Positions 22,941-36,526 of a stretch of DNA of 64,000 bases are shown one piece after another. Under the pieces are notes generated by a model. The model had not been told where the DNA came from, searched no databases, and saw only the letters and a list, made by a program, of their open reading frames with translations. The position numbers and the translations under genes are program-made. Position 1 is the first letter of the stretch. Every line of letters starts with the position of its first letter. Source of the stretch: Rotaria macrura (taxonomy: Eukaryota; Rotifera; Eurotatoria; Philodinida; Philodinidae); the NCBI GenBank assembly GCA_900239685.1, contig OENT01000515.1, forward strand, positions 1 through 64,000. Direction: 5' to 3'.

Positions 22941-23108
22941 ATGCTATTCTTGCAATACGTATCTGAAACAGATATTGAAAAAACTAAAATCGATCAACTA
23001 GAAATTCAATCTTCAAGTGATTTACAACAATTAAACAATGATGAAGAAAAACGCTGGATGATTGTTCCCGTCAAAGACATTGAAACATTGCCATCGTATA
23101 CCAATTGA
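22941..23108 (+). pseudogene. Possible C-terminal exon or gene fragment
   Basis: 55 codons open from ATG to TGA with coding-like composition (LFLQYVSETDIEKTKIDQL, then EEKRWMIVPVKDIETLPSY). An AG lies just upstream at about 22926. No upstream exons could be recognised, so it may be a stranded gene fragment. Family unknown. Confidence 0.3.
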
Positions 23109-25084
23109 GGTATTTATATAGATCATGTATATTCCGCTTAAAACTATGAAAAATATATTCCTTCCAATTAATTGACTTTTAAAATTCTAAATGCATTCAA
23201 TACACTCGACATTTTCAGGGATCTTCTTGCTGATGAAAATTGATAAGAAATATCGTGCTGAATCTTATTTCACTCATTGACGTTGCCTAATCATACGTGA
23301 GCGTTACGTTTTTCATCAACTGTCCGATGACAATGCGACTTTGATAAATAGCAAGGTTATCAATTCTCGATTTCGATAAATAGCGAATGAACTCTGATCC
23401 AGTGTCGTAAAGTCGATTTATATTAGAATCTGACGGTTAAGTTAATAACCGTCCAGAAAGTCTTATGCAGTGTGTTACCTTTTATTTAGGGTGTATTTCA
23501 AAAATATGGTTCAGTTAAATTTGTATAGAATTTCGAAACAAGCCTTCGACAAAAGTTGAAATGCGTTATCCTTTTCTAATGGTCAGCTTAGTAAGTAGAA
23601 TACGACCGTTGATATGCCGAATGATGGAGAGAACAGGCCCTAGCTCGATCAATCAATGTCTTGAACTGACATTGGAAGACATCGTTCAGGATACTTTGAC
23701 TATGAGTATGGAGTATAATATCAAGCATTCGGTATTTATGACGATCTACAGAATATCGATGGTAATTTTTCATTTGAAATAATGCTTAAATTCACGTTTT
23801 TTACTTTTAGTCATTCAATTAAATGTGAACTGCTATCATGTTCAATTTCATCAAGCGTTTTGTTGCATGCTGATGTTCATTGATCAGCCGTTTTTCTCTT
23901 TAAGAGAGGTCTTTTATATGACAAAACTATAATTTCTTGGCATAGTTTTTCTTTCTAGAAATAATTAATTATGCAATATAATACTGAGTATAGCTCTAGA
24001 AATTTGCATATTCAATAAAACAACATACACTTGATATACGCCTGTTTTCTCACTAGTGCATAAAATCGATTTCGTGTAAATGCATGATGAAAACAAGTGT
24101 GTGAATCCAGACGTTTTTCTTCATTCAAGAGAAAGGCAACATATGTAAAAATCGTGCCTAGAAGTATTAGGATTCTTCTAAACTGCAGCATTCATTTGGT
24201 ACTTTTGTCTGTGAGTGAGCCTATATTTCTTGCGGGACTTTAAAATTATTAACAATTATCGGTTTTGTGACGAAAAAGATCATTATTTGTATTCTCAATT
24301 TAACAGTTGCAGACTTATGAAGAATATTATATTCACGCATATTAAAAAACTACTTCTATTCAAATTTAATCAATATTTACTTTATGAAATCACCAGAATA
24401 ACTAACAGAATTATTTACAGAAATAAAGGAGTTTTGTTCACAATCGGAAATGTTCAATCTACGGGAACATCTTATTTCCAGTACGCAAAGAGACAAATCT
24501 TTTATATGATATTTGTGAGAAATACTAGGTATATAAGTCACTACGATCGTTTTTTCCGAGAATGCAATAGAAGAAAAAGGATAAGAAATCATTCTTTGTT
24601 CAGATGTGATAGAAAGGATCTTGAGAATCGAATTCAACGACTATAAGTGCATCCAAAACATGGTTGAAAGCGTTGGAAGGCCATCAACAGATACCATGAT
24701 TTCCCATGTTTATGTGCATAATAATAGAACGAAAGTATCGGGAAGAAATACAAGCATAATACATGCCTTTATCCAGTAATTGCATTACACAAATAGAATG
24801 TTCTAACAGTTTCGAGCAGTATCAATAGGAAAGTATGCTATAACAAGCGCGCGTATAGGCATGCATCACCATCTGATATTCATTTCAATTCATCAATGAA
24901 AGCATCTTCATATGATATACGCAAATCGTTATTGATCGCAAGAAACTTGCTCTCAAATTAATATGCCTTGAAAAACAAATTTAATTTTCTGAATGATTGC
25001 TTGAGTTCACCTCGTATTCCGTGAAGTATTCGTATCAAACAATATTATCACTTTTCGGGCGCCAATGAATTGTACCGTAATTCC
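23109..25084. other. Intergenic, no supported gene
   Basis: Open frames at 23561-23782 and 24215-24646 are not backed by motifs, splice sites or composition. A+T-rich. Confidence 0.45.
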
Positions 25085-27110
25085 GGTTTCGGTCTCTTGT
25101 CGTGTCTTATTCAACGAGTTCATGAAAAACTGCAAGTGACTCGTCAGGAGTTAACAGCCGTTAAAACTCAACTAAAGGGAATTTGAAACATTTTATTCAC
25201 CAATTTCGTGTAGTAGCTACTCGACGTTTGAATAGGGCACTGGTCGAACGACATCAACGGAAACTCAATAGACTATGTTGCCAAACATTGAATTTATAGA
25301 GATCCATTGAAAGGCGTTATCAATTTAATCGTGCCACCAATGTACCTAAACCCACTAAAATCCCAAAATATTTACAGGCACGTATACCTCTGCGTAACAT
25401 AAGAAGAGAGATACTTCTTCAATGTCTGGGTGCATTAGAATCAATCTATTTTTTGACCGATTACGTCATACAATTAATTGTACCTCAATCGGTTCGTATG
25501 AGATTGCACCATAAATTTCTGAATTCTGATATACTCTTCGACGAATTCGATCAAGAATCATGTAATTCATTACCCAAGCTAAAACAACATACAATAATCA
25601 AATAAATTGATTCTTATTCGAAATCGGTGAGATTCTCGATGAAGGCATAAGATTTAAATAGTGCCATAGCGAATTTTCAGAATTTCAAAACCTTTCTAAT
25701 CTCTTGCGTCACAAACACACGTACAATCGAAGTGCTTAAATTAAAACTGTTACTATATAGTTATTCTATAGAACTCGTGCTACTATTGCTATTAGCACTC
25801 TACAATCATCTTCATTACCGTTTCTAATCTACAGTTTTTCTCTACATGAACTCACAAAAAATTCCATCTGAGCTTGCAAATACTGGTCCTAATAATATCA
25901 ATATTGAAAATTTTCAATCAGAATTAACAGATACGGAGGAAAAATCGTGAGCTGTCACAATAAAAAAGTAAAATGCTCATGATAGACAAAGCTCTTCAGA
26001 AATATGCAGGTGCGCAATATCAAACGTTTCATTCAAGAGTATGATGTACAAATGCCAGTTTTGTTTACACTACCTAAGATCCATAAATCTAAAATCATCG
26101 CACAACGAGCGGCTGATCGGAATCTGCAATCAAGCCTTTTCAGAACGAACAATCCAACTGAAGATTTCGACCTATCGTTGCAAGCTTATGCGGGCCATAC
26201 CAGCAACTGTCATGCATGTTGGATACTTAACTACGACCATCTTAGCCAAAGTACTGAGTTACAACGGATCTCTCGATATCGAAAAATGACATCAGGCACA
26301 CTCTTATGTACTTTCGATGTTAGAGAAATGTATACGAACGTCGACCATAATCCTGAAAATGAAAACTATTACATACTAGATGAAGACAAATCATGATTTT
26401 TATACGTGACAATGATCGTTTAGTTTCCTTCTTCACACTTACAGTTCGATTGATATTAGATAATCATTTTTTATGTTGATTCAGGACTACTACCGGCAAG
26501 TGAAAGAGATAGTTATGATAGTAGCCGTTGCGCAGCTATCACTAATCTATTCATTGCATTTCTCGAAATTCGTCGCTCTATAAAAGTTTGAAAAGAAGTT
26601 TGAAACTAGATCAAGTCGTACTATCGTGAATATTGGTTTCATTAAATTGATGATTGTCGTTAAGTTCTTTGGTCTTTTAGTATTGAAAGTCTCAATAGAC
26701 TTAGCGATACTTTGAAAACTGCTGACAAAGCCATTGTTTTCGTGCTCGAAATCAGCTCTGTCATGTTTCGATTTCTCAAAGTCATGCTGCAAATGAAGAA
26801 GGATAAGCTTGAACTCAATAGAAACTATAAGCCTAGATAAACATTAGCCTAACTTCATTTCAATTCTTCTCATCCATGACATGTATAACATCACGTAGCT
26901 TATACTCTTGCCAAAATGATTCATAAAATCGTATTCAATGAGAAACTGTACGGTGAGCGATTCCTTCAAATGCAGCAGTATTTTCGTGCTCGTAAATATT
27001 CTTGTCATCCGATCAAAATTGTCATTAAATCGATAATACGGCACAGACGCATCACCAAAAGCGCTTCCAAGGACTTGTCTCAATCGTCAAATCGTGTGCA
27101 ATTGACATAA
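25085..27110 (+). mobile_element. Decayed Penelope-like retroelement (Athena-like)
   Basis: Plus-strand coding remnants appear in order: an N-terminal basic region (RLNRALVERHQRKLNRL, about 25225-25280), a FTLPKIHKS block near 26060 typical of Penelope-like reverse transcriptases, a CTFDVREMYTNV block near 26310-26345 corresponding to RT motif A, a DYYRQVKEIV block near 26490, and a basic thumb-like stretch at 26916-27110. The copy is clearly broken, with several breaks, and looks old. No GIY-YIG endonuclease was recognised. Endonuclease-lacking Athena elements are known from bdelloid telomeres, so this assignment fits the host; the subfamily is inferred. Confidence 0.6.
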
Positions 27111-28835
27111 TCTAGACTGATACTCCGTCGTTTTCAAGCAGTTATCTTAGCAATTTAGCGAAAGACGAGCTATTAAATTTACTAGTCGAAGGATTCACGT
27201 GTTGCCACCAAATTTGAAACTTCTACTGATTTCATATAGATTCTACTACAAGTCTCAACCTCGGCCAGAAATTCCTTCGCCATGTCACTGCTGAAATGAC
27301 CGAATTCGTAGTAGCATTATCTTCACACCGAATGATTTGGAAGGATTCTATAATGCACGCATCGACTGCACGAGCCACCTCTTGCAATATTGACTTGAGT
27401 GTAAATCATGTAGTCAATCGTCGTTCCGACATAGACACTCTTTGCACAGCATTAAAACGTGTAGTTCGTGTGTTAAACAAAAATTCACTCTATACGCCTT
27501 TTCTTAAGTTACGAAAACTGTGATTAGATGAATTCCATAAAAACAACAAACGACTAGAGGTACTCAACTGAAACACACGTGTGTATGTGTGTGTGTAGTT
27601 TTCTATTTCTGTCATTATTTTTATTTTTTCTTTGTATATGCGATTTGTTGAAAGTTTTTCTGGGAAAAACTACCGGAACGTAAAGGTTATCATACTTCAT
27701 TAACGTTTTTTCAGTTGCGAATAGTACAAGTCTTCTAGAACTAACTTCAATATCGAGTTCTTGGTAGCAGAGAAAAAGAGAAAAGTTAATAAAGACCGAT
27801 ATTTGTTATTTCACTTGGCTTTTTCTCTATTTACCAAACTGATGTCAACATTCATCAGTTTGGTAAATAGAAAAAAGTGTTATCAAGTTGTTTTATTTTA
27901 AAAAGAATCAATTCAATCAACGACTAAATATCCAGTAAAGTATTATGCCATTCATTCTCCCAAATGTTTGCTTCTTTCAGATGCTGTTGAATAAGTTTCA
28001 CTTAAAACTCTCGGCATGGAGGAAACGGCATACTTAGTTTTTTTGCACAAGATCATTTCCATGTTTACCCGCATTTCGAACAGGCCTAAAGCCAAATGAT
28101 TCAAATATCTTGAGCACAAGTCAATGTTTTGTATTTCTTAATTTCGTCACTGTAGCGTTTCTTTTAAACAAGAAGCAATATTTCTAAATTAAACTTTCCA
28201 TCGGCTCTGAACTATCTATTAATCGGGAATATGGATGAGCGTTCTTAAGATGAGATGCTATAGTATCCCGAAACATTGTCACTAACTTCCTACAATGTTC
28301 GTGTCGTTTTTTCTTTTTACATATTTTGTCTTTCAAGTAAACAGCATATTTAATCAACAGAACTGGAATAAAACTACGTTCCCAATGACAACATGATAAA
28401 GAGTTGAAACATAGTTTGAAAGAACAGGGTGTAGGTGTGGGCTTTTGACGTTTATGAATTATAGAGGCACACCCGCAAGACAAATAACATAGAATCTCAT
28501 CACAAGCCGTAACAGACACTCTAGAAAACCGTAATTGGCTTTGGAGAACGCTCTTGATTCACGATACGAGATTACACATCAAGACCACTTTATCAAGATA
28601 TATGAACGACTTTTCGATTTCATTTCTCGATGAATAAGTAAAAGTGTGGCTCATCAATGCTCCGGTCCATCATTCGGGATCGCAGATGAAAACATTTTTT
28701 TCGAAATTGCTAGATCATGTTGACAATAATTATAAGATCATTACCGTCGAAAACACACGATTGAAATGTATTTTCATTTTCAATCATTACATTCTAGAGG
28801 AAACAGAAAGTGAGTAAAAAAGGAACGGTGCAATA
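27111..28835. other. Intergenic downstream of O-GlcNAcase gene
   Basis: It holds a short TG microsatellite near 27577-27597, a hairpin at 27827-27870, a telomere-like patch GGGTGTAGGTGTGGG (28427-28441) and a minus-strand open frame 28184-28519 (111 codons) that I do not recognise and do not call. Confidence 0.45.
27827..27870. repeat. Perfect 18-bp hairpin
   Basis: The arms CTATTTACCAAACTGATG (27827-27844) and its inverse (27853-27870) enclose an 8-nt loop, with weaker pairing outside. It may be a transposon remnant or a transcribed structure; no poly-T context supports a terminator. Confidence 0.7.
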
Positions 28836-31800
28836 TTAAAATTGTTTCCCGAGAAGAACAATGTGATCGTTTTGCTCGATATTTGGTATATCGACGAAGC
28901 CAAGGCGTAAGTAATACTGATGCAATAAAGGATTTTCTTCATCTACTAGAGCATGACATCCATGACAACCTACATTGAAACGAAAAGAAATTGAAAGCAA
29001 AAGCATCCATTTTCTGTGAAAGTGAAAACCTCGTTCGATCAGATTATCGGTAAGTATCTTCATTAATTTATTGCCAATAAAATACGCATTGACGCTTTTA
29101 AGTGTTAAATCAATGAACAGTTGTACACGAACAGGATATCGATCATAAATCCATTGATGACATTCCGTTATATCAAAGAAATTCTAAAGTCAAGTTTCAC
29201 ACACGTTCAAATAACAAGGAAAAACAGAAGAGAGAACGTCTTCATTGTGTTTTCTATTTACTTGCTCAACATTTGGATATTTCTGATGAAGCTGCGTTAT
29301 CCATGTCGGTTGGATCAGTTTATCATATTTTTCACTTTCGCTTATCGTTAATACAAAGGCGCACAATTCATCTTCAGCATTATTTACAGAAAAGCATAGA
29401 TCGAAATTATTCAACGAACTAAATAAATATCCACCAATGATCCTATAAAGATAAACAAAGCGAAATTTCGAATAATTTACTAGTTTGTTTTACAACTCAG
29501 AATTCAGTTGTTGAATAGAACAGCATAGAAAAGATTCATGGAACAATCATATATCTGTTGTAGAAATTCACATTCGCATATCTCGATAAAGTTCTCGATA
29601 TTTGCGAGAGATAAAAAAGCAAATTAATTTTAGTCTTGACCAAGAAAACATTTTCTATGAAAGCAAGTGAAAAGTTCGTCAGTATGTCATTAGATTGAAA
29701 TAATGCGGAATCAAGATGAAAAAATTTCAAAGATCTTCTTAATTTAAGCTGATCAGTTTGCTATGGTTTTGGCATATTCTCGTCTCCTCTAACGGCTAGA
29801 CAAACATCGGGATAACTTTGTTTTGACATCGGGTTTTTAATAAAAGATTGTTTATTTAGTAAAAGAAATGAAATGTAAATTCGGAGAGAGGCTGTTTCTG
29901 CAAAGTGCCCAGCATTGCAGCAATTTATCTACTTAAATACGATCGTCTAGCTTGTTTCGTCATTAGATTAGATATCGAATCGGATAGCAGACATCGGTCG
30001 TAACCATTCCCAAGTACTTTACTGTGTCAATTGTTAGAAGTACTTTTAACTTTTTATTGATAATACTTCTTTAGTAGAAAAGTGAGTTTATGGTTTCGTA
30101 AATGTTGATCTAGCAGGTTAGACGAGATCTACGATTGCATATTTGTTGGCTCATGGAAATTTATTAGAATTGAAATAGGACAGTATTTAGTAATAATTTC
30201 GTCTCATGTCTGATAGGTAGCGGTCTGTGGTCATTAGTATTGACAAGCTAAATACTGATCAATTTTGAATGAATCGATGTAGAGAATGTTGACCATGGTC
30301 GGACCAATGATGATGTCTAGTTGATTTTTAAAATAACAAGAGGCAATCGACTTGATCTGAGAAAAGTTATTTATTACCGCGCAATACTTTATAGAAAATT
30401 TCAACTTTAGGATTTCAGCTTGATCTAATTATGTTGCTTTGAACAAGAAAATCAACATCACCATTGGTCTGATCATGGGAAGAACTGTGAACATTGACTC
30501 ACTTCGAATCGACCAGGAGTCAGTTGAACGATTTCGGTGGTCTCAGAAAAATGTTTACAACTTGACAGAGGAAGCATCGAGAACAATCAGCCTTGTGTAC
30601 AAAGAAAGATCTCCGTCTTTTCAAAGAAACGAAATGTGCTTGTTCCGAGGGCAAATGTAATACAAAAACTTTTTCACGGTGTTATCACAAAAATGACGAC
30701 TGGGGAAAGATCACTACTTGATTACATATGATCTCTGTGAAACTCACATATATTTTAGAAGAAAATGGTGAATGTAAATTTGAAGGCAAATTTTCGATGG
30801 CTCCTCACAGACACTCCCCCTATAGAACCGGCTACGGCATAAATCCCAATCACACGTGGATCAAAAATTTTCCGTATCTAATAGATTTCAATTAGATTCG
30901 TAAATCGCACGAAAATTTCAGAAAATTTAATGAAATTTGACTCGAACTCTAAAATAGTCGGACCCGGCAGGCTCTACTCACTCACTTCCCCCATTACTCA
31001 TTGTCACATCTATTAGTTTCACGATTGTTAAGTAATTCGTAGAGCTATGTTTCTTTTTTCGAATACTAGCAAGAGCAGATGGTTATCTATTTCATCGTCT
31101 CCGATATGGGTGATATAATGAAGTCGATAGATTTCGATATTGTCTAAACTTAAATAATTGTTGCTTGTTCGATAGTTGCAAAAGAATTCCTCATAATCTA
31201 TGAAGAACAAGACACATGAAAAATCAACTACTCACTTGTCAGCTAAAATTTGTGAATGTTGATCTAGAAGAGCATCGATTTCATCTCGATAGGAAACTTG
31301 CGTACATAAAGCATACATAGGAGCCTAATATGAAATCAAACATTGTTTATTGATTTATTTGTTAATTACAACAAACTTGATCATTTGAAGTCATCGGTTG
31401 AATGACAAAAATATCTGCCGATGCATTTAATTCTGGCTTAACTATGGACTGAAAATCACCCAATGGAAGAATATTCTACAAGTAGATTCCGTTCAAAAAT
31501 GATACTGAAAGAAAATCTTTGTTTGTCTACTAAACCAGAAATTCACCGGCAAGTCCACCGAGTTTCGATCCAGGTTCGACATCGCCTGAGAGGAATACGG
31601 TTGAACGTTTCGTGTCGTTATCTATAATCGATTGATTTAATTTATTATGAGCGCAAACAAGATAATTCTAATTTACCCATCCAATGAAGATATCTTGAGC
31701 AGAGAGAAATCGTCGAATTAATATCGCTAACATAATTATAAATGTCATACAGAAGCGATCGATTATGAATCGTTGTTAATCGATGAACAAGACTGTTAAC

Positions 31801-34800
31801 TTTTTTTGCACTGTTGTGAAATGACAAAGCGCGACGACGCCATTCGTTTAACTGAAAAATATAGTTTTTCTATATTTAAAATTTAGGAGACAAAAAATCA
31901 GCAGACCAACCTTTTCATTTCGAAAATAATTAAATCTAAGCCAATAGAAGTCAATAAACATTTGTTGTGCATTAGGTCCATGCTCGTAGGGTAAATAAAA
32001 TAATTCGACAAGTAGTCTAACATCATCCAATGTTAAATCGTTTGCACTTCCATCACATTCCATAACATGGATTTTCGATGATGATGTTGTTGACGCATGA
32101 CTTTCACATATAGAATCTTGAGAGTCTTCGTCGATAATTAATGACGACACTGCTGGCTTCGGACTCATGGCTTGTGGCGAAAAATCGATCTAAATGTTTT
32201 TATTCGATTCATGAAAGAACATAAAAGAAAAACTATGTTCAAATACTTTTAAAGTGTGTTGTGAATCATACGCTGATTTATACTTATGAAATTCAGGTAA
32301 CCAATCAATTAATGCCTGATCTAAAGCTTTGTTAACTTGATAAATTTGACTTATATTTAGACGACTTCCGACGTCACCACCACCATCACCACTACCGTCA
32401 TCATCAGCATCATCGTCGTCGTTATCATCACAAATTTGTTCTTGACTTTCATTTAATCTCAACGATTGATACCATTGACCAAGTGTATTTAAAGGAATGA
32501 AATTTAATTCAAATTCACAATTCGGATTACTTAACATTCCAGATAGACGAGATGATAAATTTGATGAACGACCTGAAAACGGTTCTAAACATAAACGCCG
32601 TTGATCGTAATCGTTGGCATTTAAATTATCCCATATTGTTACACGTCTTTGTAAAACACTGTTGACTGACAATATATGAGAAATGGTTATACGTCGAGAT
32701 ATGACTTTTGTGCCTGTGAATCAATAGCAAAACAAGACTGAGCATCAATTAAATCTTTCTTCCATGAATCTAAATCAGCTTTTTCTAGGGTGGATTGGAA
32801 AAAAACTAGACGATTTCTGGCTGTTTTTTCTGTCTTATATCTGCACTGACGATACAGATCAGTAAATAACAACTCAAACAAGAAGCATGTATGAGAAAGA
32901 AGCGACACACAAACGAATAACAAGAGAAAACTGCAATTATAATCAAAAGAGGCGCACGTGGATGCCTAGAGTCCATCACGAAGACTGAGAGACTGATCGA
33001 TAGTGATTTCAACAATTAAATACTTTTAAACTAATTGCGTTGTAACACATATTTCTCATTCCGAAACATCTTAGAAAATGAAAAAATGCTCGACTTGAAT
33101 TTCGTTCCTTTTGGTAGAGAAAATACTCTTCAGTATGGAGGCCGAACAAGTGTCTAAGGATTGTTACTAATTGCTTTTGCTCGTTGGTGATGAATTAAAA
33201 AGAAAGATCTTTAGGAGTATAAAACACCATCATAAATTGCTGCAACGCTATGCGTATCAGACCTCTTAGGTCGGTTTTGTTTCTACAGCCGTTAATTCTT
33301 TTCTAACAGAGGCAATATCGATTTTACTTCACGTTTGGTATGATAAGAGCCGATTTAGTGCGCGATTTTCTGGCGAAGAGTATTAGCAAACTTCTACTTC
33401 ATGTTTGCTTTTCAAGCTTTTGATTGTTACCGATAACCGGAAATTCCAATTATTTGAATGCGGAGAGTGTCACATTCCTTGGCACCATTTAGATCACAGT
33501 CTACTACTGCTATCTTCTATCTCAAAAAGATTCATCGTAGAAATCAATCAGACCCAATGGACTGCAGATTGATCGAGAAAATTCAATATGAACTTCTCAT
33601 TTTTATTGCGGCCAATATAGTTTAAGACTGATCTGCGTTAGACACAAAGAACATTTGATTGAAGTAAACACTTTCGCTTAAAATAAATGAATCTTCATGA
33701 AAGTTAACATAGTCGAGTGACTAATCTCTGGCGAATAACATCAGTTTACGTGTGTTAACTGGCTTCTTGTCAATAATTACTTTCTTATTTAGTTCTTGTA
33801 AAATAGATATTCTCTATCAGAAATAGAACAAAGTTAAAGAAGCAATTATTGTCTATCAAACATTACTACAATCATATCAAGCTACATTTGAAATCGTAAA
33901 AGAATACATCCGTGCACTTGTCTATTCTTCCCGTTCTAAATTTTTTATCAATGTCGACATTTTAGTTTTCAACACAATATTGTCGAAAATCATCAGAGGT
34001 GAAATTTCAAGTGATTTCCTGCAGTTGTATTACTGTTGCTCGAATAATTTTAATTGAACTAAAATGAGACCCTATTCTTTGCCGGTTCATCATGAAAAAA
34101 CTCATTCGAAATGAACTAAAGCATTTAGATCAGCATTAACAACACTAACAAACAAGGAAAAGTAGAAAGGATATGCACATAGTTGACAACATTTCATTTT
34201 CTAACAGGATACTAAATGTTGTCAGCATTTTATAGAAATCTATATTCTGGTTTAGTCTCGCAGTTTAAACATGGAAAGTCGTTTGTATCATAAGGTAAGA
34301 CAAAAAGAAACACTTCTTTTGATCTACAGTCATTCGGTACTATAAGAGGGGAGCTGAGCTGGTCAAAGCTTTGCCGATTTCGAGAGGGGGATCATCTATT
34401 TTCAATTGTTCGTGAGTCCAAGAACTTTGCCATTATTACATGAAGTTAATTTCAAAGGATCATACGTTTATCGGGAGCGTTAAATTCGAGAAGAAATTGA
34501 TTTCGAAATGCACTGGAAATCAAACGGATCTATCAAAAACTATTGTATTCGACATTCAATTGTTCATCGAATATCTGCTGCTGATACTGAACAATGCAAA
34601 ACGAGAACTCAGCGATGTTCTATTTCGACACGGAATACACTTTCGAAAAAACGGAAAAACCTACTCAATTCTTGGTCTAGGATATCGTGAAAACTTTTAA
34701 GTGCGAGACTGAACATTTCGTGAGGGTTCGTACACAACAAGGTTGCAAATAATATTAGTCCGGGGTGACGGTAACACTCTGATTTCAAATAGAAGAAACA

Positions 34801-36353
34801 ATGACTTTTATGCTAAATGACAGCACGGCAAAAGCGGGGTTTTCGAAACAAATTGACTCTTTCATAAGATACCAAATAGAAGTCTACGAATAAATTTTTA
34901 TCTATTCGCCTTTGTAAAACTATCGCCACTGATAGTTTGGATAAAACGTTTCTTGTGAAATTTTATCGAAGAATAACGATGCTTCGGTTAAAATCTTGAA
35001 AATAAGTAGTTGTTTTCGCAAATAGAAGTAAGATGGTTTATTAGTATTTTAGCCCAGACATCATTATTTGTTGATCAAACTGATTGACGCAGAGAATTCA
35101 ACGAATTCGACTAGTATTATTTCTAACGCTCTAGAGTTTTCATTTACCCTGAAAATCTTTCGCGACTTTCATTGACCTGATTAAAAATAGAATGTTGATT
35201 AAACAATGAATAAATCCAACCTGTCCAAAAAATATCAATATCTGGATGAAGCCCGTTCCCAATAGTTTGTAAATAGGACGATCTTTCAATCGATGGCTTT
35301 GCCATTCGACCACAATATTCTAAAAGAGAGCCAACAACGTGCACAAATTCAATCCTTCGGGATAACATACGTGTCGGACAAAAGAGTAGAACATTTGGCT
35401 TGTTAAGATAATCATAGATTTCATTGGTAACCGCAACTTGAGCATGTGCAAAGGACACAAAACGATCTTTATCTTGTTGACACATTTCATTTTCAATATC
35501 ATCGAATAATAATGCCCAATATTCGCATCCGAAACTTGATAGCTGAAGAAAAAGAAAGTTTCACTTGACATCTGCGGGTCGATCCGCGCTAAAGTACGCA
35601 CTTGATCAAACTTTCGCTTTAATGATGTTAAATCCTTTTCGGATGAATAAACAATGTCAAGGCCAGGTGACAAAGCATAGACAAATTTGATTCCATATCT
35701 TTTAGCTATATGAATCAATTGACTCAATTCCGATGATTCTTCATTCGAATAAAGATCACGCCAGCGAGATCGATGTTTTGCATCGTCTTTCGGTGCGTAT
35801 ACATATGTATTTAAACCAAACCTCAAACAACTGAACTTACTACTTTTTATTAAAACAAAAACAAAGAAGTGAGTGATAACACGAACTATTCGAAAAGTGT
35901 TTTACGTTGATTAAATGACCACGGCCGACCGTAATAACCTACAATGAAGAAAATTTATCTCAGTTAATTGGATCTATTCAAAATACATTCTCCATCGATT
36001 CAACTGACGAATCGCTTCACTCGTTGAACTGCTTTAGTTTCATTGAAAATATCCCGATAGAGTTGCAAGTCTCGCTCAGTTTTATGTCGTCTTCTATCGA
36101 AAGACGGATGAACGTCATTCGGATCTGTTAACATTTATCACTTACAGAATCGTCTATTGGATAGAAAATCGTTTTCTCGATCTACTTCTCCTCGTTTATT
36201 GCATCGAGTCGAATGTTTTCAGCATCGATGAAACTTAATAATAAGTCGATCATCTCGTAGAAAGAAGTCTGTAACCTGGTGATGTGATGCATTAATAAAT
36301 ATCTATACCAAGTTACCTTCGATAACTCCACATAGAAAATCATTGTTTTTCAT
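28836..36353 (-). CDS. OGA: Protein O-GlcNAcase (GH84) with C-terminal acetyltransferase-like domain, 14 exons
   Basis: Removes O-GlcNAc from serine/threonine of nuclear and cytosolic proteins. Exons by eye (minus strand): 36317-36353, 35887-35938, 35602-35830, 35371-35542, 35221-35319, 32247-32713, 31911-32189, 31677-31851, 31536-31621, 31377-31475, 31236-31324, 29262-29442, 29030-29183 and 28836-28969; 2253 nt, 750 aa, in frame throughout. Motifs: GVIEGYYGRPW at the N-terminus, LNTYVYAPKDD, and LLFDDIE with the catalytic pair D120/D121 (human D174/D175). WDNLNANDYD holds N226 and D231 (human N280/D285). LFYLPYEHGPNAQQM is followed by the stalk helices, then the GNAT-like domain from about residue 533. 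Human OGA is 916 aa; an acidic/glycine tract (about 292-312) replaces part of the linker. Introns of 2.5 kb (32714-35220) and 1.8 kb (29443-31235) hold no recognised gene. Confidence 0.93.
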
Positions 36354-36526
36354 ATTGTTTTACAAGTAAACATCTAAAAAATAGAGATGTATGTCTCAAC
36401 CCGATTTCATTTATCTTGTGTTTGTTTAAATATATTGAATATTCTCTCTCTCTCTCATTTTAATGATGGGCACATAAATATAGAAAAAATTCCAATCTGA
36501 CGAAAAGAAAAGAGATATTGTTTTTA
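36354..36526. promoter_or_regulatory. 173-bp spacer between GT31 and O-GlcNAcase genes
   Basis: It holds a (CT)n run near 36447-36458. On the minus strand a ctattttttag site ends at 36374, 20 nt before the O-GlcNAcase start, with no matching donor seen. It could be a trans-splice acceptor. No AATAAA was found for the GT31 gene here. Confidence 0.35.

Noticed and set aside
24215-24646. 143-codon open frame
   Set aside because: No motif, no splice context and a low-complexity A+T-driven composition; the opposite strand is equally open.
28184-28519. 111-codon minus-strand open frame downstream of the O-GlcNAcase
   Set aside because: No recognisable family; part of it is encoded by a telomere-like repeat patch. 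Possible terminal exon, but no partner exons found.
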